Shown: positions 25,021-34,255 of the stretch, one piece after another
How the letters are laid out: every line of letters begins with the position of its first letter
Position numbering within the stretch: position 1 is the first letter of the stretch
From: Planctomycetota bacterium
GTDB lineage: Bacteria; Planctomycetota; Planctomycetia; Pirellulales; PNKZ01
DNA: 64,000 nucleotides
Direction of reading: 5' to 3'
Assembly (NCBI GenBank): GCA_018242585.1
Contig: JAFEBQ010000027.1
Location: forward strand, 141,932-205,931
Made by a program: the position numbers and the translations under genes
The notes under the pieces: model-generated
What the model was told of the DNA's origin: nothing
The model's input: only the letters and a program-made list of their open reading frames with translations
Databases searched by the model: none

Positions 25021-26385
25021 ATGACACGTTGCCATCGTCGTGCGACCCGTGAGGGCGGAGTATTCCCCGACGGCGTTTCGCGCCGCAACTTCTTGCGAAT
25101 CGGTGGCCTGGCCATGGGAGGGCTGGCGCTGCCTGACTTGCTGCGCGCCGAAGCGCGGGCGGGCGTCCGCTCGTCGAACAAGTCGGTGATCATGATCTTC
25201 TTGTCGGGCGGGCCGCCTCATCAAGACCTGGTCGACTTGAAGCCCGACGCCCCGGTTGAGATCCGCGGCGAGTTCGACCCCATCGACACGAACGTCCCCG
25301 GCATTCAAATCTGTGAACATCTGCCGCGACTGGCGGGCATGATGGATCGCGTGGCGCTGATTCGCTCTATGGTTGGCTCCGAGGGGCGGCACGCGGCGTT
25401 TCAGTGTCTGACCGGCCACGGCGTGGCGTCACAGCCGCAAGGTGGCTGGCCGTCGCTTGGCGCCACGCTGTCCAAGCTGCGCGGCGCGGCCGCACCTGGC
25501 ATACCGCCGTTTGTCAGCCTGGTACCGAAGATGAAAGGGCAGTTTTGGGCCGACCCGGGCCAGCCGGGTTTTCTGGGAGTGGCGCACGGTCCCTTCCGGA
25601 CGCTCGGGGACGCGCACGACGACATGGTCCTCAACGGCATCACCGTCGACCGGTTGCACGATCGGCAGTCGCTATTGGCCAGCGTCGACCGCTTCCGACG
25701 CGATGCCGACGGCCAAGGCTTCATGACGGGGCTCGATACGTTCAATCAACAAGCGTTCGATATCCTCACTTCCAGCAAACTGGCCCAGGCGCTCGACATC
25801 GAACGTGAAGATCGTCGCGTTCGCCAGCGCTACGGCTATGGATCGCCCGAGCCTGCTGGCTATGGCGATGCCGGGCCGATCATGAACGAGTACTTCCTGA
25901 CGGCGCGCCGCTTGGTCGAAGCCGGCGCCCGCTGTGTCACCGTCGCCTATGGTCGCTGGGACTGGCACGGTCGGCCTCACGGCACGACGTTCGAGAACGC
26001 CCGGCATCACTTCCCGATATTCGATCAAGGGATCACGGCGTTGCTGGAAGACTTGCGCGAGCGCGGTCTGGAACGCGACGTCTCGGTGGTGGTGTGGGGC
26101 GAATTTGGCCGCACGCCGCGAATCAACGCCAACGGTGGCCGCGATCATTGGCCCGCGGTTTCGTGCGCCATGTTGGCGGGTGGCGGCATGCGCACGGGTC
26201 AGGTGATCGGCTCAACGAACCGGTTGGGTGAGCATGCTCAGGATCGCCCAGTTCAATTCAAAGAAGTGTTCGCGACGCTGTATCGCAACTTGGGAATCGA
26301 CGTCGACGCGGTGACGCTGCGCGATCTGACCGGCCGGCCACAGTTCCTGGTTGATCGCGCCTCGGCGATCAAGGAGTTGATCTAA
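25021..26385 (+). CDS. DUF1501 family exported protein
   Basis: A 454-aa DUF1501 protein with a Tat signal, [22 protein letters not shown], preceded by about 24 polar residues. Motifs: [32 protein letters not shown] and [10 protein letters not shown]. It is 101 bases past the WD40 gene and may share its transcript, giving this locus two DUF1501 genes for one PSD1 gene. The ATG at 25021 is preferred to the TTG at 25012. Confidence 0.88.
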   Translation: MTRCHRRATREGGVFPDGVSRRNFLRIGGLAMGGLALPDLLRAEARAGVRSSNKSVIMIFLSGGPPHQDLVDLKPDAPVEIRGEFDPIDTNVPGIQICEHLPRLAGMMDRVALIRSMVGSEGRHAAFQCLTGHGVASQPQGGWPSLGATLSKLRGAAAPGIPPFVSLVPKMKGQFWADPGQPGFLGVAHGPFRTLGDAHDDMVLNGITVDRLHDRQSLLASVDRFRRDADGQGFMTGLDTFNQQAFDILTSSKLAQALDIEREDRRVRQRYGYGSPEPAGYGDAGPIMNEYFLTARRLVEAGARCVTVAYGRWDWHGRPHGTTFENARHHFPIFDQGITALLEDLRERGLERDVSVVVWGEFGRTPRINANGGRDHWPAVSCAMLAGGGMRTGQVIGSTNRLGEHAQDRPVQFKEVFATLYRNLGIDVDAVTLRDLTGRPQFLVDRASAIKELI

Positions 26386-26406
26386 GCCATCTGGCCAGGT
26401 CGTCGC

Positions 26407-27720
26407 CTACGTCGGGTGAGTCTCGCCGCCGCGCATGAAGCCTGAATCGGCAGGCGGGGCGTAGCTGACGTCCAGGTCGGGCGTTTCCAAGCGTTTGTGC
26501 CCCTGGTGGCGTGATTCGAGCGCCAGGTCCAGGATGCCGCCAGTCAGCATCGTCCGCTCGACCGGATAGGGGGCGCGACCTGTCGTCAGGAACTCTTCGA
26601 CCTTGCTGGTCAGCGCGCCCAGAAAGTCGGCCCCCGGTGGCGGCGGCAGCATGAACAGCGTCGAAGCTGGCTTGGCTTGCCCGCGCACGCGCGCGGCAAA
26701 GGTCGTGTCGTCGACGTGCCCGTTCAGAATCAGCACCGTGGCTTTGAGCCCGTCGCGATACTCGACCAGGAACGCGGCCGGCCCCTTGGTGTTGGCGGGC
26801 GAGGCGAAACGCGACACATAATGTCGACAGTTCTCGCGGACGCTACCGACATTCAACGAAGGACTGCGTCCGAGCGCGTGTTCAAGCAGTTCCCACGACC
26901 AAAGACCGGCGTCCCCGGCGCGCCAGACGGCGTCCCCTTCTAAGCAGGTGACGGCGTGGACCCCTTGCTGGCCACGAGTGCGGCGCTCGACCATGCATTG
27001 CAACGCTTCGAGGGCGTGAAAGCCAAACAGCTCGATCTCGCCGCGCGAGGCGACCAGGGCTTCTTCGACGGGCGCGCCCAGCGGCAACTCCAGTTCGGGC
27101 CGACGCCACGTGACCGGCAGGCTCGAACCGGCAAACAGCGGAAACTTCAACTCGCGCGCCGTCTCGACCATCGCCCGGCCTTTGGCCCGGTCGTACGACA
27201 AGTGCTTATCGCAGAACACCGGCACGCCGCGCCCCGAACGGCGAAACACCTCGGCGATCTGTTGAAACAGCTCGAAGCGCGGATACAGCTTTTGGCCCTT
27301 GGCGTTGTACGGGTAGTCGCCATGCTCGCCGATCAACAGCACCCCATCGACGGCCAGCTTATCAGTGCCCAGGGTCAACGCTTGGGCCACGTCGGGGTAA
27401 AGCGCGAAGCCGTGCCGCGCGGCCAGCGGCCGGCTCAGATCGCCTGCCTTCTGTTGCTCGACGAACATGCCCGCGATGGCGTGGTCAGGATAGTGCATCT
27501 GGCCGTCGCGCAGATAGCCGTGCAAGAAGCGACCGCAGATGTGATAGGCGTGCGATAGGTAGTAATAGGTCGTGGCCACGACGGCGATCTTCTTCGTGGC
27601 TGGCTTCGAGCGCGGCGGCGGCTGGCTGCGCGGCCCTTGGGCCATCGCCATGGGGTTGGCCCAATGCGAAGCGGCAATCGACGCGCCGCTGGCCTGAATG
27701 AAACGCCGACGATTCAACAT
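26407..27720 (-). CDS. Tat-exported protein of unknown function
   Basis: A 437-aa protein with a twin-arginine signal (RRRFIQASGASIAASHW) and a likely cut near MAQG. The mature part begins KKIAVVATTYYY, a strand like that opening a Rossmann-type alpha/beta domain, and has GEHGDYPYN, CDKHLSYD and a later section with LEGDAVWRAGDAGLWSW. The general plan is like secreted Gfo/Idh-related proteins common in planctomycetes, but no GxGxxG motif was found, so I do not assign that family. It is 71 bases downstream of an enolase-superfamily gene on the same strand. Confidence 0.7.
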   Translation of the reverse strand: MLNRRRFIQASGASIAASHWANPMAMAQGPRSQPPPRSKPATKKIAVVATTYYYLSHAYHICGRFLHGYLRDGQMHYPDHAIAGMFVEQQKAGDLSRPLAARHGFALYPDVAQALTLGTDKLAVDGVLLIGEHGDYPYNAKGQKLYPRFELFQQIAEVFRRSGRGVPVFCDKHLSYDRAKGRAMVETARELKFPLFAGSSLPVTWRRPELELPLGAPVEEALVASRGEIELFGFHALEALQCMVERRTRGQQGVHAVTCLEGDAVWRAGDAGLWSWELLEHALGRSPSLNVGSVRENCRHYVSRFASPANTKGPAAFLVEYRDGLKATVLILNGHVDDTTFAARVRGQAKPASTLFMLPPPPGADFLGALTSKVEEFLTTGRAPYPVERTMLTGGILDLALESRHQGHKRLETPDLDVSYAPPADSGFMRGGETHPT

Positions 27721-27790
27721 GACAGTCCTCGCGCTACAAACGACGTGATCGGCCAGGTACTTGCCGGCGACAACGGGCTACGTGGCGTGC

Positions 27791-28912
27791 TTAGTCGGCC
27801 GCGGGGTGCAGGCGCACGACATCCCAATCGACCTCAACGCCTAGCCCCGGGCCGCTGGGCACCGTGACAAACGGCCCTTCAATCACGACCGGCTTCTTCA
27901 CCACCGAGAACTCGTGATAGATCGGCCCCAATGCGTCGCCCGGGTACTTCTCGACCTGCATGTTCTGGCACGCGACGATCAGGTGCCCCATGGCGGCGGT
28001 GCCGACGTCCAACTCCAGGTTCGAGCCGATGGTGCAGGCGATCTTGTGCTCGGCCGCGAAATCGACCATCCGCTTGGCCTTGGCAATGCCCCCTTGCTTG
28101 CCGGGATAGACGTTGAGGATGTCACAGGCCCGATGCCGCACCAACTCGCGCGCGTGGACCAGGTCGAAGCACATATCGTCGGCCATTACGACGCTGTTGG
28201 TTTCGTGCCGCACGCGGGCCAGGGCTTCGTAATCGCCATCGGGCGTCGGTTGTTCCACGACCGCCAATCGGCAATCGGCCAGCGCGCGAATCTTGCGAAT
28301 GGCGGTCTCCACCGACCAGCCGCAGTTGGCGTCGATGTCCAGCGCCCGGTCAGGGCCAATCACCTCGCGCACGGCGCGCACGCGCTGCAGGTCGTCGTCC
28401 GACTCGCCGCCGACTTTTACTTTGATGGTGGTAAAGCCAGCTTTGATCCGCTCCTCGGCCACGCGCCGCGCTCGCGGCAGGTCATAGGCCCCCATCGAGA
28501 AGCGACATTTGAACTTGTGCGCCCGGCAGGCTCCGCCTAGCAGCTCGTAGACCGGCTTGGCTTGCCCTTTGCCCCAGGCGTCCCAGCACGCCATCTCGAT
28601 CGCCGACTTGGCAAACCAGTTGTGTTTGCAGACGGCGTCCATCCGCCGCGCGATTTCGGCGATGTCGGTCACTTCGCAACCGATCAGCGGCGGCGCCAGC
28701 ACCCGATCGATCGCCGCCTGGCACCCCCAGACGGTTTCTCCGCTCCACGCCGGGGTGGCGGTCGCTTCGCCGGCCCCCTCGACACCATCGTCGGTCAACA
28801 GCCGGACGAGCACATAATTGCTGACCGTGTGCGAGCCCAGGCTCGAGATCATTCGCCGCTCGGGCACGAGCGGCACGCGAACCGTGTAGGATTCGATGCG
28901 AGCAATCTTCAT
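27791..28912 (-). CDS. Mandelate racemase/muconate lactonizing (enolase superfamily) enzyme
   Basis: A 373-aa cytosolic enzyme. The superfamily abstracts a proton alpha to a carboxylate to form a metal-stabilised enediolate. The capping domain ends near 125. In the barrel, TIKVKVGG supplies KxK, and metal ligands are read in DIDANCG, VEQPTP and MADDMC; the C-terminal segment CTIGSNLELDVGTAAMGHL fits MLE-subgroup enzymes. The reaction could be acid-sugar dehydration, cycloisomerisation or epimerisation; sequence alone does not decide. It lies upstream of the Tat protein gene on the same strand. Confidence 0.88.
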   Translation of the reverse strand: MKIARIESYTVRVPLVPERRMISSLGSHTVSNYVLVRLLTDDGVEGAGEATATPAWSGETVWGCQAAIDRVLAPPLIGCEVTDIAEIARRMDAVCKHNWFAKSAIEMACWDAWGKGQAKPVYELLGGACRAHKFKCRFSMGAYDLPRARRVAEERIKAGFTTIKVKVGGESDDDLQRVRAVREVIGPDRALDIDANCGWSVETAIRKIRALADCRLAVVEQPTPDGDYEALARVRHETNSVVMADDMCFDLVHARELVRHRACDILNVYPGKQGGIAKAKRMVDFAAEHKIACTIGSNLELDVGTAAMGHLIVACQNMQVEKYPGDALGPIYHEFSVVKKPVVIEGPFVTVPSGPGLGVEVDWDVVRLHPAAD

Positions 28913-28981
28913 CGGCTACTCAACCAGGTTCGTGGGTAGGGGGCGACCGCCAACGCAGGTTGTCGGCGAACGATGTTTCGT

Positions 28982-30694
28982 TTAACGATTCGGCTCCAGC
29001 AGGTGTTGAATCACATTCTTGGTGACGCGCGACAATGGTTCGTCGACCGGCAACGAGCTGACATAGTTGATCGAGCCGGCCGAAAAGACAGCGCCGCCGC
29101 TGGGAGTGTCGAAATAGATCATCTGTGCGCCGCCGTCGTCGCGATTGGTCCCTTGGGCGATCAAGTGAATGTTCTTCGGTGAACTGGGAGAGATCTTATC
29201 GGTCTCATGCCCGGAAGCCCCACCGGGACAGCGCATGTGCAAGCTCTTAACACCGAACAAATCGTCAGCTTTCAGTCCGGTGCCGGCAAAAGCCCAATGC
29301 TGAGGATCGAGCACCCGGTACGGCGCGCCGGTCATCGCGCCGGCGTCGGTGTAAACCACGCCCAGCAGATTGGCCTCGCTTTCCAGGCGCTCGTGCATCC
29401 GGCTTTCCAGATTCCGGGCGCGTTGATTCCGCTTGTCGCCGTTGCGCACGATGATCGACGTCGGGCTGGGGAACTCGACTTCGCAGTTCAGGCCATTGCC
29501 ACCCAGATAAAGCAGCTTGCCGCCTCGTTCAAAGACCCAACGCTTGACGGCTTGGTACATCGCGCGCGACCAGTACTCGGGATGCGTATGGATAATCAAC
29601 AGCCGATAGTCGTCGAGCCGTAGCGTGCCGTCGTGCAGTTGCGTCTCGGCGTACAGGTCAAATGGGATCGACTCGCGCTCAAGCCAGCCATACAGCCGCC
29701 ACTCGGCCGGGGCCAGATGGCATGCCTGACGCCCTTCGATCGGATCGGTAATCTGCTCGCGCAGGTCGATGTGGTTGAACGGCTCGGGCCGATCGAACGA
29801 CAGCGGAGCGTAATCCTCTCGGTCGTAGAAAATATGCTCGGGATCGGTGTACCGGTCGAGGTCTTGCCGCGAATTGACCGTCGGCGTCGGCGGCAATTCG
29901 GCACAGTGGATATAGTTGCTCCGCCCGCCGAAGCTGTTGTAGCAGTTCCAATTGATGTTCGCGGCCAGCACGGCGATCTTGGCCGTCGGTTTGGCCGGCG
30001 CGACGATCCACGGAAAGGCGAACGTCCGCCCCGAAGGCGTGCGGGCGTGGAAATAGTACAGGCCGCTCTGCGCCGGCGCGGTCTGCATTTGGCGATGGAC
30101 GGGATTGTTGTTGTAGCCGACTTTGTTCCACTCGACGCCGGTGCGCGTGTAGTCACCATCGGGCGTGATTTGCATGGTGGCCCGGGGACCGTGCTCATCG
30201 AACCAGCCGATCGAGCGAACGAGTTCCTGCTTCCAGCCGTAGCGCCACAGCTCAAGCTGGTACATCTCGACCGCGTGAACGCGAAACTCGGCTTGCTCGC
30301 CGCCGCGCACCCACTTGGGCCAGGCGTAGCCCAACAGCGTATCGCTGAGTAAACGGAAGTGATAAGGCCGCTGGGGATCGACCGTCATCATCACGCTCTT
30401 CGAGCCATAGCCCGTACGGTAAAGCGTCACCCGCCACTGGCCCGGCGCGAGTGATGCATAGACCGCGCCGGTGGCGCGGGAACGGGCTTCGACACTTTGC
30501 CCCGGCCGCTGGAACTCAAGCGACACCTCGGGCAAGGCCACGTAACGCTCGTCACTGACGTAGCCGACCAGGATTTCGGCCTGAGCTGGCGATACCGGCG
30601 CGCTCGCCGTTTGTGCAACGGTCGAAATGGCTGGCGCGAACCAAATCAAACCAAACGCCAGCAACACGGTGCGCCAAAGATGATGCCACGGCAT
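28982..30694 (-). CDS. Secreted N,N-dimethylformamidase beta-subunit-like protein
   Basis: A 570-aa protein. From the ATG at 30694 there is a Sec signal (WRTVLLAFGLIWFAPAIS), then a beta-sandwich region with SLAPGQWRVTLYRTGYGSKS that looks like a carboxypeptidase-regulatory-like module. The main part matches the large subunit of dimethylformamidase: CYNSFGGRSNYIHC, then LLIIHTHPEYWSRAMYQAVKRWVFERGGKLLYLGGNG and a long loop with MTGAPYRVLDPQHWAF. The known enzyme hydrolyses DMF with a tyrosine/glutamate-bound iron; whether this protein does so is unknown. Export and the added N-terminal module are unusual against the characterised cytosolic enzyme. It is divergent from the next gene across 225 bases. 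Confidence 0.8.
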   Translation of the reverse strand: MPWHHLWRTVLLAFGLIWFAPAISTVAQTASAPVSPAQAEILVGYVSDERYVALPEVSLEFQRPGQSVEARSRATGAVYASLAPGQWRVTLYRTGYGSKSVMMTVDPQRPYHFRLLSDTLLGYAWPKWVRGGEQAEFRVHAVEMYQLELWRYGWKQELVRSIGWFDEHGPRATMQITPDGDYTRTGVEWNKVGYNNNPVHRQMQTAPAQSGLYYFHARTPSGRTFAFPWIVAPAKPTAKIAVLAANINWNCYNSFGGRSNYIHCAELPPTPTVNSRQDLDRYTDPEHIFYDREDYAPLSFDRPEPFNHIDLREQITDPIEGRQACHLAPAEWRLYGWLERESIPFDLYAETQLHDGTLRLDDYRLLIIHTHPEYWSRAMYQAVKRWVFERGGKLLYLGGNGLNCEVEFPSPTSIIVRNGDKRNQRARNLESRMHERLESEANLLGVVYTDAGAMTGAPYRVLDPQHWAFAGTGLKADDLFGVKSLHMRCPGGASGHETDKISPSSPKNIHLIAQGTNRDDGGAQMIYFDTPSGGAVFSAGSINYVSSLPVDEPLSRVTKNVIQHLLEPNR

Positions 30695-30919
30695 GAGTGT
30701 CGCCCCAGGCTGGGTGCAAGGCAGGAAGTTCCGGCAAGAACCACGATCGTGCCAGACGCCGGCCCAAGATGCAACCAATTCCACGCTCATCAGCCTCATT
30801 TGAACCCCGCCGTCAGAGGTTGAAACAAGTCGCCTGATGCGGCGGCCGCGCCCGTCGCTTAAGATTGATTTGGCAAACGCCAGCCATCGCCACATGCCAA
30901 GCTACCAGGGACAGCCAGG

Positions 30920-32191
30920 ATGACCAGGAATCACTCGCTCGGTTTCAATCGTCGCCAATTCGTATCGGTCGCGGCCGCGGGTCTGGCGATCAGCGCCGCA
31001 CAGGCCCGGGGCCAAGAGGCGGCCAAGGCCGAACTTCCGCCCGTGCGCGCGATCACCAAGGGTGATGGCTTTTACTGGTTTGGCTATTACGACAAGCTGC
31101 AATTCTCGCCCGACAATCGCTTCGTGTTGGGTAACCGCGCGCGGTTCGAGCATCGGTCACCGACCGCCGAGGACGAGATTCAAGTCGGCATGGTCGACCT
31201 GGCCGAGAACGATCGCTGGATTCCGCTGGGCAAGTCGAACGCCTGGAACTGGCAACAAGGGTGCATGCTGCAATGGATACCGGGTTCGCCATGGAAGGTC
31301 ATCTGGAACGACCGCGACGGCGACAAGTTCGTCGCCCACATTCTTGACGTGAAGACCAACGAGAAGCGAACGATTCCCAGTCCGATCTACGCCTTAAGCC
31401 CCAACGGCAAGGAAGCCGTATCGTGCGACTTTGCCCGCGTGGCGGACTGTCGCCCCGGTTATGGCTATGCGGGCATTCGCGACCCTTACTTCGATGACAT
31501 GGCGCCGACGGCCGCCGGCATTACGCGCGTGAACCTGGAAACCGGCACGTCAAAGCTTATTATCTCGCATCACCAATTGGCCACGACCGGCGAAGTGATT
31601 CAGAACACGCCCCAGTCAAAGCATCACGCGTATCACCTGTTGTGCGGTCCTAACGGCGAACGGTTCATCCTGCTGCACCGCTGGACGCAGCCCAAGGGTG
31701 GGCACTTGACGCGGCTGATCACCGCGGCGATGGACGGCAGCGATTTGCGGATCGTGATTCCCAACGGTTATGCCTCGCACTTCATCTGGCGCGATCCCAC
31801 GCACATTCTCTCACAGGCCAAGGGCTGGCTCGGCAACGACAACTGGGGAGACTTTCTGTTCGAGGACAAGGCGTCGGGCATCGTCGCCGAGATCGGCCAC
31901 GGGGTGCTCGACTCGGGAGGGCATCTCACCTACTTGCGCAACAACCAGTGGATTCTCAACGACACCTACCCGCAAGGGGCCAAGCGGCTGCAGACACCGC
32001 ACCTGTACGAGATTGCGACCAATCGCCGCATCGACGTGGGGCACTTTCCGTCCCCCGAGGAGTACAAAGGGGAGTGGCGCGTCGACAATCACCCGCGATT
32101 GAGCCGGGACGAGCGATTTGTTTGCATCGACTCGGCCCACGAAGGACGCGGCCGACAGCTTTACCTGATCGACATCAGCGGCGTGAAGTGA
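30920..32191 (+). CDS. Tat-exported beta-propeller protein
   Basis: A 423-aa protein with a twin-arginine signal (NRRQFVSVAAAGLAIS). The mature chain shows repeated blade-like units: FYWFGYYDKLQFSPDNRFVLGN, WKVIWNDRDGDKFVAHILD, TRVNLETGTSKLIIS, LTRLITAAMDGSDLRIV and RYVSIDSAHEG-like FVCIDSAHEGRGRQLYLID. The general fold resembles oligogalacturonate-lyase-type propellers, with His residues in KHHAYHLL and ILLHRWTQPKGGHLTR, but a catalytic set was not confirmed. Function unknown; it is followed by a CocE hydrolase 92 bases later. Confidence 0.75.
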   Translation: MTRNHSLGFNRRQFVSVAAAGLAISAAQARGQEAAKAELPPVRAITKGDGFYWFGYYDKLQFSPDNRFVLGNRARFEHRSPTAEDEIQVGMVDLAENDRWIPLGKSNAWNWQQGCMLQWIPGSPWKVIWNDRDGDKFVAHILDVKTNEKRTIPSPIYALSPNGKEAVSCDFARVADCRPGYGYAGIRDPYFDDMAPTAAGITRVNLETGTSKLIISHHQLATTGEVIQNTPQSKHHAYHLLCGPNGERFILLHRWTQPKGGHLTRLITAAMDGSDLRIVIPNGYASHFIWRDPTHILSQAKGWLGNDNWGDFLFEDKASGIVAEIGHGVLDSGGHLTYLRNNQWILNDTYPQGAKRLQTPHLYEIATNRRIDVGHFPSPEEYKGEWRVDNHPRLSRDERFVCIDSAHEGRGRQLYLIDISGVK

Positions 32192-32283
32192 CGGCGTGCT
32201 CGCCTGGTTCGTTGCACATTCGATCAACGCCTCGCGTGCTCGCTGAACACCATGAGATTCAACACCACCTGAGCTTACGCATC

Positions 32284-34161
32284 ATGCCGAATCGCACTCG
32301 CTTCCTCCTTGTTCTGATCGGCGTCCTCAGCGCCGCGGCCACCACTGCGTTGAGCGCCGAAGTCGTGGGTTTGGAGTACACCAAAGCCCATTACACGAAG
32401 TACGAGTATCGGATTCCGATGCGCGACGGCAAACGCTTATTCACCGCGGTCTATGTCCCCAAGGACAAGAGCCAGGCCTACCCGATCATGATGACGCGCA
32501 CGCCGTACAGCGTGCGCCCTTATGGCGCGGACCAGTACCGCAACGACCTCGGCCCTTCGCCGCTGTTCACCAAGGAAGGCTACATCTTCGTCTATCAAGA
32601 CGTTCGCGGTCGCTGGATGAGCGAGGGGCATCACGAGAACATGCGGCCGCACCTGGCCCGGAAGGCGAAGCCGACCGACATCGACGAAAGCACCGACACG
32701 TTCGACACGATCGAGTGGCTGATCAATCACGTCAAGGGACACAATGGCCGCGTGGGCTTGTACGGCATCTCGTACCCTGGGTTCTATTCGTCGGCCGGAA
32801 TGATCGATGCTCACCCGGCGCTGCGAGCCGTATCGCCCCAGGCGCCAATTTGCGACTGGTTCATCGGCGACGATTGGCACCACAACGGCGCCTTGCACCT
32901 GACGCATGCGTTTAACTTCATGGTCAAGTTCGGCCGCCCGCGCCCCGAGCCGACCAAGAAGTTCGACTATCCGTTCGAGCACGGCACGCCCGATGGGTAT
33001 GACTTTTTCCTGCGGATGGGACCGTTGGCAAAGGCGAATCTGGTGCATATGAAAGATGAGGTGGCCTTCTGGCACGAATTGATGCGGCACGGCACGTACG
33101 ACGAATTCTGGAAAGCGCGCAACCTGCGGCCCCATTTGCAGGACATTCGGCCGGCGGTGATGACGGTCGGCGGCTGGTTCGACGCCGAGAATCTGTTCGG
33201 CGCGCTCGAAACCTATCGCGCGGTCGAGCGACAAAGCCCCCAGACCAACAACACCCTGGTGATGGGTCCCTGGTCGCACGGCGGCTGGGCACGCGGCGAC
33301 GGCGATCGGCTGGGGGACGCCACGTTCAACAGCAAGACCAGCGAGTTCTACCGCGAAACGATCGAGCTCAACTGGTTTGAGCGTCATCTGAAGGACAAAG
33401 GGGCCAAGGACCATCCCGAAGCCTGGATCTTTCACACCGGCACCAATGAATGGCACCGCTACGATGCCTGGCCACCCCAGCAAGCCGTGAAGCGGACGCT
33501 TTACCTCAAGGCCAAGGGTGGCCTCGGCTTCGAGTCGTCACCCAAGGGAGACGTCTTTGAACAATACGTCAGCGACCCCGCCAGGCCGGTTCCTCACACC
33601 GACAAGATCAGCAACATCATGGCGGTCGACTACATGACCGCCGACCAGCGGTTTGCCTCGCGTCGCACCGATGTGTTGACTTTTGCCACGGATGAGTTGC
33701 CCGAAGATATCACCTTGGCTGGCCCGCTAGAAGTGGACTTGTGGATATCTAGCTCGGGCACCGACAGCGATTTCGTCGTCAAGCTGATCGACGTCTACCC
33801 CGACGACCTCGCGGACCCAAACCCGAATCCGACCAACGTACGCTTGGGAGGCTATCAGCAGTTGGTGCGCGGCGACATCATGCGTGCCAAGTTCCGCGAC
33901 AGCTTCGAGAAGCCCACTCCGCTCAAGCCGAACGAACCGACGCGCGTGCGGTTTACCTTGCAGGACGTGGCCCACGTGTTTCGCCCTGGGCATCGGCTGA
34001 TGGTCCAGGTGCAAAGCAGTTGGTTCCCCCTGTTCGATCGCAATCCACAGACGTTCACCGATATTTACAGCGCCAAGCCCGAGCAGTTCGAAGCGGCGGC
34101 CCAGCGCGTGTACGTCTCTGGGGACCACGCTTCCCACATCGACGTATACGTGCTTCCTTGA
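32284..34161 (+). CDS. Secreted CocE/NonD family alpha/beta hydrolase
   Basis: A 625-aa serine hydrolase with a Sec signal (RFLLVLIGVLSAAATTALSA). Motifs: IPMRDGKRLFTAVYVPK at the domain start, GLYGISYPGFYSS with the nucleophile Ser near 163, and a C-terminal jelly-roll with SSSGTDSDFVVKLIDVYPDD. The family includes cocaine esterase and glutaryl-7-ACA acylase types. The frame is open 336 bases further 5' but overlaps the preceding gene; ATG 32284 starts the signal peptide. It shares little beyond the family pattern with the paralogue at 3512-5209. Confidence 0.9.
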   Translation: MPNRTRFLLVLIGVLSAAATTALSAEVVGLEYTKAHYTKYEYRIPMRDGKRLFTAVYVPKDKSQAYPIMMTRTPYSVRPYGADQYRNDLGPSPLFTKEGYIFVYQDVRGRWMSEGHHENMRPHLARKAKPTDIDESTDTFDTIEWLINHVKGHNGRVGLYGISYPGFYSSAGMIDAHPALRAVSPQAPICDWFIGDDWHHNGALHLTHAFNFMVKFGRPRPEPTKKFDYPFEHGTPDGYDFFLRMGPLAKANLVHMKDEVAFWHELMRHGTYDEFWKARNLRPHLQDIRPAVMTVGGWFDAENLFGALETYRAVERQSPQTNNTLVMGPWSHGGWARGDGDRLGDATFNSKTSEFYRETIELNWFERHLKDKGAKDHPEAWIFHTGTNEWHRYDAWPPQQAVKRTLYLKAKGGLGFESSPKGDVFEQYVSDPARPVPHTDKISNIMAVDYMTADQRFASRRTDVLTFATDELPEDITLAGPLEVDLWISSSGTDSDFVVKLIDVYPDDLADPNPNPTNVRLGGYQQLVRGDIMRAKFRDSFEKPTPLKPNEPTRVRFTLQDVAHVFRPGHRLMVQVQSSWFPLFDRNPQTFTDIYSAKPEQFEAAAQRVYVSGDHASHIDVYVLP

Positions 34162-34255
34162 TCGCGACTGGTTGTCGCCAAGCTCGCGGACTGAGATACT
34201 GGCTTCCCCCTTCGCGTCATCCCGCCCTGAATCCTGCCGTTACGGAGAACTTGCC

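Noticed and set aside
31948-32283. N-terminal extension of the second CocE gene
   Set aside because: Overlaps the preceding gene and hides a signal peptide that begins at 32284.
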